Assembly (NCBI RefSeq): GCF_001262075.1
Contig: NZ_CP012073.1
Coordinates: 186,001-250,000, forward strand
Direction: 5' to 3'
DNA length: 64,000 nt
Origin: Ottowia sp. oral taxon 894
GTDB lineage: Bacteria; Pseudomonadota; Gammaproteobacteria; Burkholderiales; Burkholderiaceae_C
Position numbers and translations under genes: made by a program. Positions 1 to 7,832 of the stretch are shown in pieces. Each line of letters opens with the position of its first letter. Position 1 is the first letter of the stretch. The notes below the pieces were generated by a model. It saw only the letters and a list, made by a program, of their open reading frames with translations. It did not search any database and was not told the DNA's origin.

Positions 1-176
1 CGGCCTGGGTGGAAAACATTCCCTTCGACGAAACCCGCACCTACGTCAAAAACGTGCTCTCCAACACCGTCGATTACGCCGCCTTGCTCACCGGCCAGCC
101 CCAGTCCCTGGCCCAGCGCCTGGGGCGCATTGCGCCGCCCGCGCCGCAGGAAGAAACCGGGGCGGAACTGCCTTGA
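1..176 (+). CDS. Soluble lytic murein transglycosylase, C-terminal end (partial)
   Basis: Only the last 57 residues are inside the window; the frame starts at base 3 and the gene continues to the left. The segment NIPFDETRTYVKNVLSN is the conserved tail of the Slt70-type SLT domain, which cleaves the glycan strand of peptidoglycan in the periplasm and leaves 1,6-anhydro-muramyl ends. The remaining tail is proline- and glutamate-rich and ends in TGA. Catalytic residues and any signal peptide lie outside the window. The family call rests on this short tail alone. Confidence 0.75.
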   Translation, partial: AWVENIPFDETRTYVKNVLSNTVDYAALLTGQPQSLAQRLGRIAPPAPQEETGAELP

Positions 177-288
177 AGCGCCGTCGCGCTTTTCTTTCAA
201 TCAGCGCCCAATCAGCATCAAACGGCCCCAAGCCCCCGTGGAATCAGCGCGGGCCGCTCACTTTTTGCAGCACACCGAACCTGCCGCC

Positions 289-1311
289 ATGCCCGGCCCC
301 ACCCCCCTTCACGGCGGCCCTGATGCCCTGGGCGCGCCCGAGCACGATCTTTCAACCAACGCCAACGCCTGCGGCCCCTGCCCGCTGGCCGTGCGGGCGC
401 TGGAGCGGGCCGACGCGCGCCGCTACCCCGACCCCGCCTACACCCGCCTGCGCGCGCTGCTGGGCCAGTGGCACGGCGTGGCGGCCAGCCGCATCTTCGT
501 GGCCGCCAGCGGCAGCGAATTCATCCAGCGCCTGACCGCCGCTGTAGCTTTGCAAGGCACCGCCGCGCGCGATGGCGGCGCGCCGCCCGCCGTCTGGCTG
601 CCCCGCCACGCCTACGGCGACTACGCCCGCGCCGCCCAGGCCCACGGCCTGCCGCTGGCTGCCGCGCCCGCGCAAGCCGCGCTGCTATGGGCCTGCGAGC
701 CATCCAGCCCGCTGGGCCAGCCGCAAACTGACCTGCCCGCACTGGCCGCCGCCCTCGCGCCGCAGCAAACGCTGGCGCTGGACGAGGCCTACGCCCCCTT
801 GCGCCTGCAAGGCGCGCCCAGCCTGGACGAAGCCGCCTTGCAACGCGCCTGGCGCCTCATCACCCCCAACAAGGCGCTGGGCCTGACCGGCGTGCGCGCC
901 GCCTACGCCATCGCCCCCTTGCATGCGGATGCCGCCTTGCTCGCACGCGTGCAGGCGCTGGCCCCTTCCTGGCCGCTGGGCGCGCACGGACAAGCCCTGC
1001 TGCAAGCCTGGGCCAGCCCCGCCGCCGCCGCCTGGCTGCATGCGTGCCGCGCCACCTTGCGCCAGTGGCGCGCGCGGCAGCTTGACGGGCTGGCGCAAGC
1101 GGGCTGGCAAGCGCTGCCCAGCCAAACCAGCTTTTTCACCGCCCGCCCGCCGCTGGCGGCGCACGAGCTGCCCGCGCTGCTGGCCGCCCTGCGCGCCCAA
1201 GGCTTCAAGCTGCGCGACTGCGCCAGCTTCGGCCTGCCCGGCCACGTGCGCATGGCCGTCGCGCCCCCGCCGGTGCAAGAGGCCCTGCTGCGCACGCTGG
1301 CGAAGCTCTGA
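289..1311 (+). CDS. cobD: L-threonine-O-3-phosphate decarboxylase (CobD/CobC-type, PLP-dependent)
   Basis: A 340-residue fold-type I aminotransferase-like protein related to HisC. It carries DLSTNANACGP near the N-terminus, where this family binds the substrate phosphate, and TPNKALGLTGVR, whose Lys195 should form the PLP Schiff base. In cobalamin synthesis this enzyme makes (R)-1-amino-2-propanol phosphate, the aminopropanol arm of the nucleotide loop. An upstream in-frame ATG exists at 130, but it overlaps the preceding gene; the ATG chosen gives a normal family length. HisC is the main alternative. btuF, cobU and cobT elsewhere in the window favour the cobalamin role. Confidence 0.75.
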   Translation: MPGPTPLHGGPDALGAPEHDLSTNANACGPCPLAVRALERADARRYPDPAYTRLRALLGQWHGVAASRIFVAASGSEFIQRLTAAVALQGTAARDGGAPPAVWLPRHAYGDYARAAQAHGLPLAAAPAQAALLWACEPSSPLGQPQTDLPALAAALAPQQTLALDEAYAPLRLQGAPSLDEAALQRAWRLITPNKALGLTGVRAAYAIAPLHADAALLARVQALAPSWPLGAHGQALLQAWASPAAAAWLHACRATLRQWRARQLDGLAQAGWQALPSQTSFFTARPPLAAHELPALLAALRAQGFKLRDCASFGLPGHVRMAVAPPPVQEALLRTLAKL

Positions 1312-1362
1312 GAACCTGTTCGCAATCTGTCCGCGCAGGGCTGCGGGCAGACGGTCATTCTC

Positions 1363-1446
1363 ACTACTTTATTCGTAGCATGAGGTCCTAGTGGAATCTG
1401 CGCGAAACGGCATTTTGCCCCCCTGAATTCGCTCCTGTTTTTGATG
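1363..1446 (+). repeat. R-family intergenic repeat, copy R1
   Basis: Canonical copy. It has a TTATTCGTAGCATGAGG left part, the core GTCCTAGTGGAATCTGCGC, a GGCATTTTGCC hairpin, and the right end TGAATTCGCTCCTGTTTTTG. Similarity to copy R8 continues about 60 bp beyond the right end and, more weakly, to the left. It lies between cobD and prfB. Confidence 0.9.
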
Positions 1447-1594
1447 CAGTCTGGCGGACGGGAAGCAAACCGCCAAATGCCGCCGCGCCGCCGCCAGCCG
1501 CGCAAAGGCGGCAAAGCCTGCCGCAGGCAGGCTCCCGAGAGACCCGCATGCGAGAATCGCCCGCTTTTTTCTCAAGAAACACCCGGAAAACACC

Positions 1595-2699
1595 ATGGAC
1601 GCAGAACGCATCAACCAGATTGGCAGCCAGATCGCAGACCTCACCGCCCGCACCGCCGAGCTACGGGGGTATCTTTGACTACCCTGCCAAGGCCGACCGC
1701 CTGCGCACGGTGAACGCCGCGCTGGAAGACCCCGCCGTCTGGAACGCCCCCCAAAAAGCCCAGGAGCTGGGCAAGGAAAAAAAGCGCCTCGACGACGTGG
1801 TGCTCGTGCTCGACGACCTGGCGCGCAACCTGGCCGACAGCGCCGAGCTGTATGAAATGAGCCGCGAAGAAGGCGACGAAGCCGCCTTGCTGGCCATTGC
1901 CGACGACGTGCAGCGCCTGCAAGGCACGGTCGAGCAGCTGGAATTTCGCCGCATGTTCAACCAGCCCGCCGATCCCAGCAATTGCTTCATCGACATCCAG
2001 GCCGGCGCGGGCGGCACCGAAGCGCAAGACTGGGCCAGCATGCTGCTGCGCCAGTACCTGAAATACGCCGAGCGCAAAGGCTTCAAAACCGATCTGGAAG
2101 ACGAAACGCCGGGCGAAACCGCCGGCATCAAAAGCGCCACCATCAAAGTGGAAGGCGAATACGCCTTCGGCCTGCTGCGCACCGAAACGGGCGTGCACCG
2201 GCTGGTGCGCAAATCGCCCTTTGACTCGGCCGGCGGGCGGCACACCTCGTTTGCGTCCATCTTCGTCTACCCGGAAATTGACGACTCCATCGAAATCAAC
2301 ATCAACCCCGCCGACGTGCGCGTGGACACCTACCGCGCCAGCGGCGCGGGCGGCCAGCACATCAACAAAACCGACTCGGCCGTGCGCCTGACGCACCTGC
2401 CCACCGGCATCGTCGTGCAGTGCCAGGACAGCCGCAGCCAGCACTCCAACCGCGACGTGGCCTGGCGCCGCCTGCGCAGCCGCCTCTACGACCATGAAAT
2501 GCGCAAGCGCATGGAAGAGCAGCAAAAGCTCGAAGACAGCAAAACCGACGTGGGCTGGGGCCACCAGATCCGCAGCTACGTGCTCGACCAAAGCCGCATC
2601 AAAGACCTGCGCACGGGCGTGGAAATCAGCAACACGCAAAAAGTGCTCGACGGCGACCTGGACGCCTTCATCGAAGCCAGCCTGAAGCAGGGCGTGTGA
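1595..2699 (+). CDS. prfB: Peptide chain release factor 2, with programmed +1 frameshift
   Basis: RF2 ends translation at UGA and UAA. The first frame starts at ATG 1595 ([16 protein letters not shown]) and runs 27 codons, through LRGYL, to an in-frame TGA at 1676-1678. Shifting +1 at CTT-TGA-C continues as DYPAKADRL to the stop at 2699, giving 367 residues, the normal RF2 length. The anticodon-mimic SPF and the catalytic GGQ ([17 protein letters not shown]) are present. A start at 1548 in the second frame would avoid the shift but gives an N-terminus unlike RF2. No lysS follows. Confidence 0.96.
1661..1679 (+). promoter_or_regulatory. Programmed +1 frameshift site of prfB
   Basis: A Shine-Dalgarno-like GGGGG run at 1665-1669 lies just before TAT CTT TGA C. 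This is the arrangement known from E. coli prfB, where low RF2 lets the ribosome stall at UGA and slip +1 on CUU. It makes RF2 synthesis self-limiting. The E. coli AGG is CGG here, but the spacing to CTT is the same. Confidence 0.95.
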
Positions 2700-2811
2700 G
2701 GCCCAAGCCAGCCCGGCCGCCCTGCCCCGCGCCGGGGCCTCTGGCGGCAGGCGGCGGCATTTTCATCGTCTGCATTCCCCGCGTTCGCCTTTTTCAACCT
2801 TCGCTCTGCAT

Positions 2812-3435
2812 ATGAAAAACACGCTTCACGCCACTTTGGTTCCGGCCTTGCTCGCCGCCCGCTCGGGCAAGCCGGATGAAGCGCTCGCGTCGGCAGATGA
2901 CCCGTCCGCCAAAGTCTCCGCCTATATCGGCTGCTGCAACAGCGTGGATGGCCGCGCCATACAAGGCATGGAGCGTTACGCCAACCGGGTGGCAAACATG
3001 AAGACAGGCCCTGCGGGCAGGGAGCGCATGGTTGATGGCCTCTGTGCCCTCGGCGATAACGCAGTGAGCGACTGCCTGAAAGATGTAGGCGCGCTGACAC
3101 CGGCGATGGAAAACTTCTATGCCGCCGGGCTGGCCCGTGTGGAAAAGGCCGCCGCCCCGATGGTCAGCTTTGAAAAGGCTGCCGACGCAACCCTGGCCTA
3201 CGCCAAGGCGCATGAAGGCGGGCAGCCCATGTGGAGCGCGTTTGAAAGCAGCATTGAGCCATTTCTCGTGGCCGCCAAGGAGCGTGTGCGCCGCGTTCGC
3301 GGCAAAAAGCCCTACAACCAAGGCGAACGCATGATGCTTGAAGGCTGCGGCGGCTGGATGGTGGACGGCTCGCCCGGCAAGGTGGCGCGCAACTGCAACC
3401 AGCTGGCCAGCAGCAGCAACCGCCTCTCGCGCTGA
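2812..3435 (+). CDS. DUF3829 (YiiG-like) protein, hypothetical
   Basis: The 207-residue product has KVSAYIGCCNSVDGRAI and the stretch MERYANRVANMKTGPAGRE, which resemble the DUF3829/YiiG family of mostly helical envelope proteins of unknown function. YiiG proteins are usually lipoproteins. Here the N-terminus (MKNTLHATLVPALLAARSGK) is hydrophobic but lacks the lipobox cysteine, so export is doubtful or the signal has decayed. It stands alone between prfB and repeat R2. The family assignment is from memory of the motif and is moderate. Confidence 0.55.
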   Translation: MKNTLHATLVPALLAARSGKPDEALASADDPSAKVSAYIGCCNSVDGRAIQGMERYANRVANMKTGPAGRERMVDGLCALGDNAVSDCLKDVGALTPAMENFYAAGLARVEKAAAPMVSFEKAADATLAYAKAHEGGQPMWSAFESSIEPFLVAAKERVRRVRGKKPYNQGERMMLEGCGGWMVDGSPGKVARNCNQLASSSNRLSR

Positions 3436-3501
3436 AGCCGCATGGGCGTGGCGCCGTTGCCTTTTTTATGCCATTCGTCACCTGGAAAGAAAAACTGATT
3501 T

Positions 3502-3588
3502 TGCTCTTATAACCATAGCGTGATGTCCTAGTGGAGACTGCGCGAAAGCCGTTTTTGCCCCATCCGGATCTGCTTCTCTTTTTGAACT
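3502..3588 (+). repeat. R-family intergenic repeat, copy R2
   Basis: The core CATAGCGTGATGTCCTAGTG is followed by GACTGCGCGAAA and a T-rich segment (GCCGTTTTTGCCCC). The right end is diverged (TGCTTCTCTTTTTGA). It ends about 70 bp before the pepN start. Confidence 0.88.
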
Positions 3589-3658
3589 CTTTCTCATGCG
3601 CCGCAGGGCGGAACACCGCCCTGCCCTTCCCGCATTCCTTTTCCTGCACCACACCGCC

Positions 3659-6388
3659 ATGAACCATCCGCAAGCCGCCACTATCCGCCGCGCCGACTAC
3701 GCCCCGCCCGCGTTCTGGATCGACAGCGTGAACCTCACTTTTGACCTGGATCCGGCCAAGACCCGCGTGCTCAACCGCATGACGCTGCGCCGCAACATGG
3801 CCGTGCCCGCGCAGCCGCTGCGGCTGGATGGCGATGAACTCAGCCTCTCGCGCGTGCTGCTGGGCGGGCAGGGCTGCTCTTTTCGCATGGACGGCCAGAC
3901 GCTGGTGCTGGAAAACCTGCCCGAAGGGCCGGAGCCGTTCGAGCTGGAAATCTTCACCACCTGCTGCCCTGAAAAAAACACGCGCCTCATGGGCCTGTAC
4001 ATGAGCGGCGGCGACTTTTTCACGCAGTGCGAGGCCGAGGGCTTTCGCCGCATCACCTACTTTCTGGACCGGCCCGACGTGATGGCCACCTACACCGTCA
4101 CCCTGCGCGCCGACAAGGCGCGCTGGCCCGTGCTGCTGTCCAACGGCAACCTGGTTGAAAGCGGCGATCTGGACGATGGCCGCCATTTCGCCATCTGGCA
4201 CGATCCGCACAAAAAGCCCAGCTACCTGTTCGCCGTGGTGGCTGGCCGCCTGGTGGCCCGCGAGCAGCGCATCACCACCCGCGCGGGCAAGGAGCACTTG
4301 CTGCAAGTCTTTGTGCGCCCGGGCGATCTGGACCAGACCGGCCACGCCATGCGCTCGCTCATGGCCGCCGTGGCCTGGGACGAAGCGCGCTTTGGCCTGC
4401 CGCTGGATCTGGAGCGCTTCATGGTGGTGGCCACCAGCGACTTCAACATGGGCGCCATGGAAAACAAGGGCCTGAACATCTTCAACACCCGGTTCGTGCT
4501 CGCCAAGCCCGCCACCGCCACCGATGCCGACTTTGCAGGCGTGGAAAGCGTGATCGGCCACGAATACTTTCATAACTGGACGGGCAACCGCGTGACCTGC
4601 CGCGACTGGTTCCAGCTCTCGCTCAAAGAGGGCCTTACCGTTTTTCGCGACCAGGAATTCAGCCAGGACATGGCCGGCAGCGAATCGGCCCGCGCCGTCA
4701 AGCGCATTGAAGACGTCATCGTCCTTCGCGCCCACCAGTTCCCTGAAGACGCCGGCCCCCTGGCCCACCCCGTGCGGCCCGACGAATACCAGGAAATCAA
4801 CAACTTCTACACCACCACCATCTACGAAAAAGGCGCCGAAGTGGTGCGCATGTACCAAACCCTGCTGGGCCGCGAAGGCTTCAGGCGCGGCATGGACCTG
4901 TACTTTCAGCGCCACGACGGCCAGGCCGTCACCTGCGACGACTTCGCCCAGGCCATGAGCGACGCCAACCCGCAAAGCCCCCTGCCCGCCCTGCTGCCGC
5001 AGTTCAAGCGCTGGTACAGCCAGGCCGGCACGCCCGTGGTCACAGCCGAAAGCCGCTACGACGAAGCCGCGCAGACCTGGACGCTCACCCTCGCCCAGCA
5101 CACCCCGCCCACCCCCGGCCAGGCTGTCAAAGAGCCGCTCGTCATTCCCGTGCGCATTGGCCTTGTCGGCCCGGACGGGCAAGACGCGCCCCTGCAAACG
5201 CAAGAAGGCCAGCAAGGCGAAAGCGCCCCCGCTGCCGCCCCCGCCGCCACCTTTACCGCCCTGCTCACCGAAGAAAAAGCCAGCTTCACCTTCACCAACG
5301 TGCCTGCGGGCTGCGCCCCCTCGCTCCTGCGCGGCTTCTCAGCCCCCGTGCGGCTGCAATACGCCGAAACCCCCGCGCAACTGCTGCACCGCCTGGCCCA
5401 CGACAGCGACCCCTTCAACCGCTGGGAAGCCGGCCAGACCCTGCTGCTGCAAGCCGCCACCCGCCACGCCAGCGCATCCGCGAACCCCGGCGAACCCGCG
5501 CTGAACGGCGCCCAGATGGAAGCCCTGCGCGCCGTGCTTCGCCACCCGCAGCTGGACGCCGCCTTCAAGGCCCTGGCCCTCACCCTGCCCGCCGAAAGCG
5601 ACATTGCCGAACACATGGCCAGCCAGGGCCAGCCTGTTGATCCGCAACGCATCCACGCCACGCGCCAGGCCATGCTCGCCCAAATCGCCAGCGCCCTGCA
5701 AGCCGACTGGCAATGGGCCTGGCAAGCGCACCAGGGCAGCGGCGCTTACCAGCCCGACGCCGCCAGCAGCGGCCGCCGCGCCCTCGCCGGCCTGGCCCTG
5801 CTCATGCTCTGCCTGAACGCCCAGGCCACCGGCGACGCCGTCTGGCCCGGCAAGGCCTACCAGCGCGCCAAAGACGCCGGCAACATGACCGAACGCCTGG
5901 CCGCCCTCACCGCCCTCATCCACACCCATCACCCGCTGGCCGGAAAAGCCCTGGCCCGCTACCACGCCCTCTTTGCCGAAGACGCCCTGGCCCTTGACAA
6001 ATGGTTCGCCCTGCAAGCGCGCACGCCCGACGCAGACGGCCATGTGCTGCCGCTCGTGCGCCAGCTCATGCAGCGCCCCGACTTCACGCTCAAAAACCCC
6101 AACCGCGCCCGCGCCCTCATCTTCACCTACTGCCTGAACAACCCCGCCGCCTTTCACCGCGCCGACGGCGCAGGCCACGCCTTCTGGGCTGAACAAGTGC
6201 TGGCGCTCGACGCCCTCAACCCGCAAGTGGCCGCCCGCCTGGCCCGCGCCCTCGACCGCTGGGCCACCCTGGCCGAGCCATACCGCAGCAGCGCCCGCGC
6301 CGCCTTGCAAACCGTCGCCGCCCGCGACACCCTCAGCCGCGACGTGCGCGAAGTCGTCACCCGCGCCCTGGGCAGCCAGGGTGAATAA
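3659..6388 (+). CDS. pepN: Aminopeptidase N (M1 family zinc metallopeptidase)
   Basis: This 909-residue cytosolic enzyme removes N-terminal residues from peptides in the last stages of protein breakdown. It has the exopeptidase motif GAMEN (265-269) and the zinc site HEYFH (301-305) with the third ligand Glu324 in LSLKEG. The C-terminal half is the helical domain of proteobacterial PepN. The ATG at 3659 (MNHPQAATIRRADY) was chosen over one 21 codons upstream because it matches the usual PepN start. An alanine/proline-rich insert near residues 515-535 looks like a linker. A strong terminator follows. Confidence 0.95.
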   Translation: MNHPQAATIRRADYAPPAFWIDSVNLTFDLDPAKTRVLNRMTLRRNMAVPAQPLRLDGDELSLSRVLLGGQGCSFRMDGQTLVLENLPEGPEPFELEIFTTCCPEKNTRLMGLYMSGGDFFTQCEAEGFRRITYFLDRPDVMATYTVTLRADKARWPVLLSNGNLVESGDLDDGRHFAIWHDPHKKPSYLFAVVAGRLVAREQRITTRAGKEHLLQVFVRPGDLDQTGHAMRSLMAAVAWDEARFGLPLDLERFMVVATSDFNMGAMENKGLNIFNTRFVLAKPATATDADFAGVESVIGHEYFHNWTGNRVTCRDWFQLSLKEGLTVFRDQEFSQDMAGSESARAVKRIEDVIVLRAHQFPEDAGPLAHPVRPDEYQEINNFYTTTIYEKGAEVVRMYQTLLGREGFRRGMDLYFQRHDGQAVTCDDFAQAMSDANPQSPLPALLPQFKRWYSQAGTPVVTAESRYDEAAQTWTLTLAQHTPPTPGQAVKEPLVIPVRIGLVGPDGQDAPLQTQEGQQGESAPAAAPAATFTALLTEEKASFTFTNVPAGCAPSLLRGFSAPVRLQYAETPAQLLHRLAHDSDPFNRWEAGQTLLLQAATRHASASANPGEPALNGAQMEALRAVLRHPQLDAAFKALALTLPAESDIAEHMASQGQPVDPQRIHATRQAMLAQIASALQADWQWAWQAHQGSGAYQPDAASSGRRALAGLALLMLCLNAQATGDAVWPGKAYQRAKDAGNMTERLAALTALIHTHHPLAGKALARYHALFAEDALALDKWFALQARTPDADGHVLPLVRQLMQRPDFTLKNPNRARALIFTYCLNNPAAFHRADGAGHAFWAEQVLALDALNPQVAARLARALDRWATLAEPYRSSARAALQTVAARDTLSRDVREVVTRALGSQGE

Positions 6389-6412
6389 CCCAACGCACGC
6401 CGCATGCCAACA

Positions 6413-6446
6413 AAGAAGCGGGGCTTGCAGGCCCCGCTTCTTCTTT
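6413..6446 (+). terminator. Rho-independent terminator after pepN
   Basis: A perfect 12-bp stem, AAGAAGCGGGGC against GCCCCGCTTCTT, surrounds a 6-nt loop and is followed by a short T-rich tail. It lies about 25 bp after the pepN stop. It also marks the left edge of the AT-richer island. Confidence 0.85.
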
Positions 6447-6501
6447 GAACAGCTTCTCAGGCTACGCGCGCTACGCAGCGCCTGACATGCCGGATTGCAT
6501 C

Positions 6502-6583
6502 TAAAAGAGGAGCAAATTCAGCCAGGGCTTAAAGGCATCTGCCGCTTCAGCGGCGCGGACAGCGCGCTATGAACAAAGGAGCG
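6502..6583 (-). repeat. R-family intergenic repeat, diverged copy R0
   Basis: Both ends fit the family in minus orientation: AGAGGAGCAAATTCA on one side and GCTATGAACAAAGGAGC on the other. The CTAGTGG core is replaced by unrelated GC-rich sequence that forms its own hairpin (GCCGCTTCAGCGGC). Confidence 0.6.
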
Positions 6584-6679
6584 GAAAACAGCGTTTCCCC
6601 CCCCTTTCCTCCCTTTCATCGGCGTGCTTTGCGACACGCTCCACCCTTCTACCCCTCACGGCCTAAGCGATCCATTTGT

Positions 6680-6954
6680 TCAAGCTGGTTGATTTTGGGT
6701 CAATAAAGACACATAAAAACAAATAAATGCAAGCACTAAAAATATCAATGAGAAACGGTCCAGGATCATTATTTTTCTCGCCACCCCGGAAAATTCATCA
6801 TCCAGATCGCCATTCTTTATGCTTTTCAAGACCTTTTTAAGATGATATCCATCTGTTTTTCCATGATTTTTTTGTAAAAACGTTTTGCCACCACCTCCTC
6901 AACCCAGAAAATTATAAAATGAAGCAACATAAATAATCCACATGCTACCGCCAT
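6680..6954 (-). pseudogene. Small two-helix membrane protein, frameshifted in a poly-A tract
   Basis: Reading the minus strand from ATG 6954 gives MAVACGLFMLLHFIIFWVEE and on to VAKRFY, with one membrane segment. An A7 run (T7 at 6867-6873 on the plus strand) then throws the frame into an early stop. Adding one A restores KKNHGKTDGYHLKKVLKSIK and a second membrane segment (LIFLVLAFICFYVSLL), ending at TGA; total about 91 residues. Both parts look protein-like, so this is either a recent single-base deletion or a read error. I do not recognise the family. Confidence 0.5.
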
Positions 6955-7016
6955 AAATTTCCCATATCTTTAATCATTGAAATCGAGCGCCGGCAACCCA
7001 TTTGCGAGAGTTTTTC

Positions 7017-7223
7017 CTAATATAAAACGAGACCTTCCTCCAATGTATCCCACTCCTTTTTGAATCCGGCTTCCAAATGTCCGTTATAGCTCCAGCACCT
7101 TTTGAATCTGCCGCTTTCTTTTTTTCTTGTCATTGAAGGAGTGAGATACAGAAAAGAAGTCAGAAAATCCACATCAAGATTGGCGCCTTGAAATCCAATC
7201 TCCGCTGTATATTTATGAGCCAT
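7017..7223 (-). CDS. DUF4279-like protein, short and possibly truncated
   Basis: About 68 residues starting MAHKYTAEIGFQGANLDVDF, with a tryptophan-containing segment (FKRCWSYNGHLEAGF) and a C-terminal KEWDTLEEGL. The pattern recalls DUF4279 proteins, which are longer, and the expected last third is missing after an early stop. A TTG start ten codons upstream is possible. It sits in the AT-rich group of minus-strand small genes between a frameshifted membrane gene and an ankyrin-like remnant. The family assignment is tentative. Confidence 0.4.
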   Translation of the reverse strand: MAHKYTAEIGFQGANLDVDFLTSFLYLTPSMTRKKESGRFKRCWSYNGHLEAGFKKEWDTLEEGLVLY

Positions 7224-7249
7224 AAAATCAACGGCGTGGCGCTTCAGAG

Positions 7250-7408
7250 TCAAGACCGTACGCCATAAGATCCCAAAAGTTCAATGATTTCACGGGACAT
7301 CATTCTTTTGGCCACCTGCATCAAGGTCTCGGGCGGAGAGTCCGGCGTTTTTGCTTTCATACCGGCGCCCAGCTCAATAAGAACCTTCAAGTGGCCAATC
7401 TGATTCAT
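7250..7408 (-). pseudogene. Ankyrin-repeat remnant
   Basis: A 52-codon frame beginning MNQIGHLKVLIELGAGMKAK. The frame is open upstream and reads FAFRYWAVV directly before it. The phase W-A-V...N-Q-I-G-H-L-K-V-L-I-E-L-G-A-G matches one ankyrin repeat, so this is probably the last repeat of a longer protein whose 5' part is gone or out of frame. It overlaps the end of the upstream membrane-protein gene by a different frame only in its untranslated extension. Confidence 0.4.
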
Positions 7409-7448
7409 GACAACCGCCCAATATCTAAAAGCAAAACTTTCGTATATT

Positions 7449-7724
7449 TCATGTTTTCTTGAACATCCACAGACGCCAAATTACAAATACGATCAGGCAT
7501 GTCCAGATCAGACTGTTGAGCATGATCAATACAATTACATTGTCAATGAATAGATATCCATCGATATAGGCAATTGGAATAGACAAATATTCAAGAACAC
7601 TTCTCCATAAGATCGTTTTTTCATCCGCATATAGCGCAGATGATTTCATGAATGCGACAATAGTCAAATTGAAATGCAGCATGAATGAAATCAGCCCTAT
7701 TGCCGCAAGACAGATGTTTTTCAT
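7449..7724 (-). CDS. Small membrane protein, hypothetical
   Basis: The 91-residue product has a hydrophobic N-terminus (MKNICLAAIGLISFMLHFNL) and a C-terminal pair of membrane-spanning stretches around FIDNVIVLIMLNSLIWTCLI, ending in basic residues. The ATG was chosen because AAAGGAAA lies 6-7 bp upstream; a longer frame starts at 7832 without such a site. No family recognised. Low GC and neighbouring broken genes suggest acquired DNA. Confidence 0.55.
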   Translation of the reverse strand: MKNICLAAIGLISFMLHFNLTIVAFMKSSALYADEKTILWRSVLEYLSIPIAYIDGYLFIDNVIVLIMLNSLIWTCLIVFVIWRLWMFKKT

Positions 7725-7832
7725 TTTGAGTTTCCTTTTGGTAAAGGGGATAGGCCGACTAAAAACCTGATGTTCAAGGTTTTCAATCGGCTCTTGTTTA
7801 AGAGCCATTATATGGCAGCCATGGTAAAGCAT

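Noticed and set aside
1548-1594. Upstream ATG of the long prfB frame as the true start
   Set aside because: The encoded N-terminus does not resemble RF2, while the frameshift reading matches it exactly.
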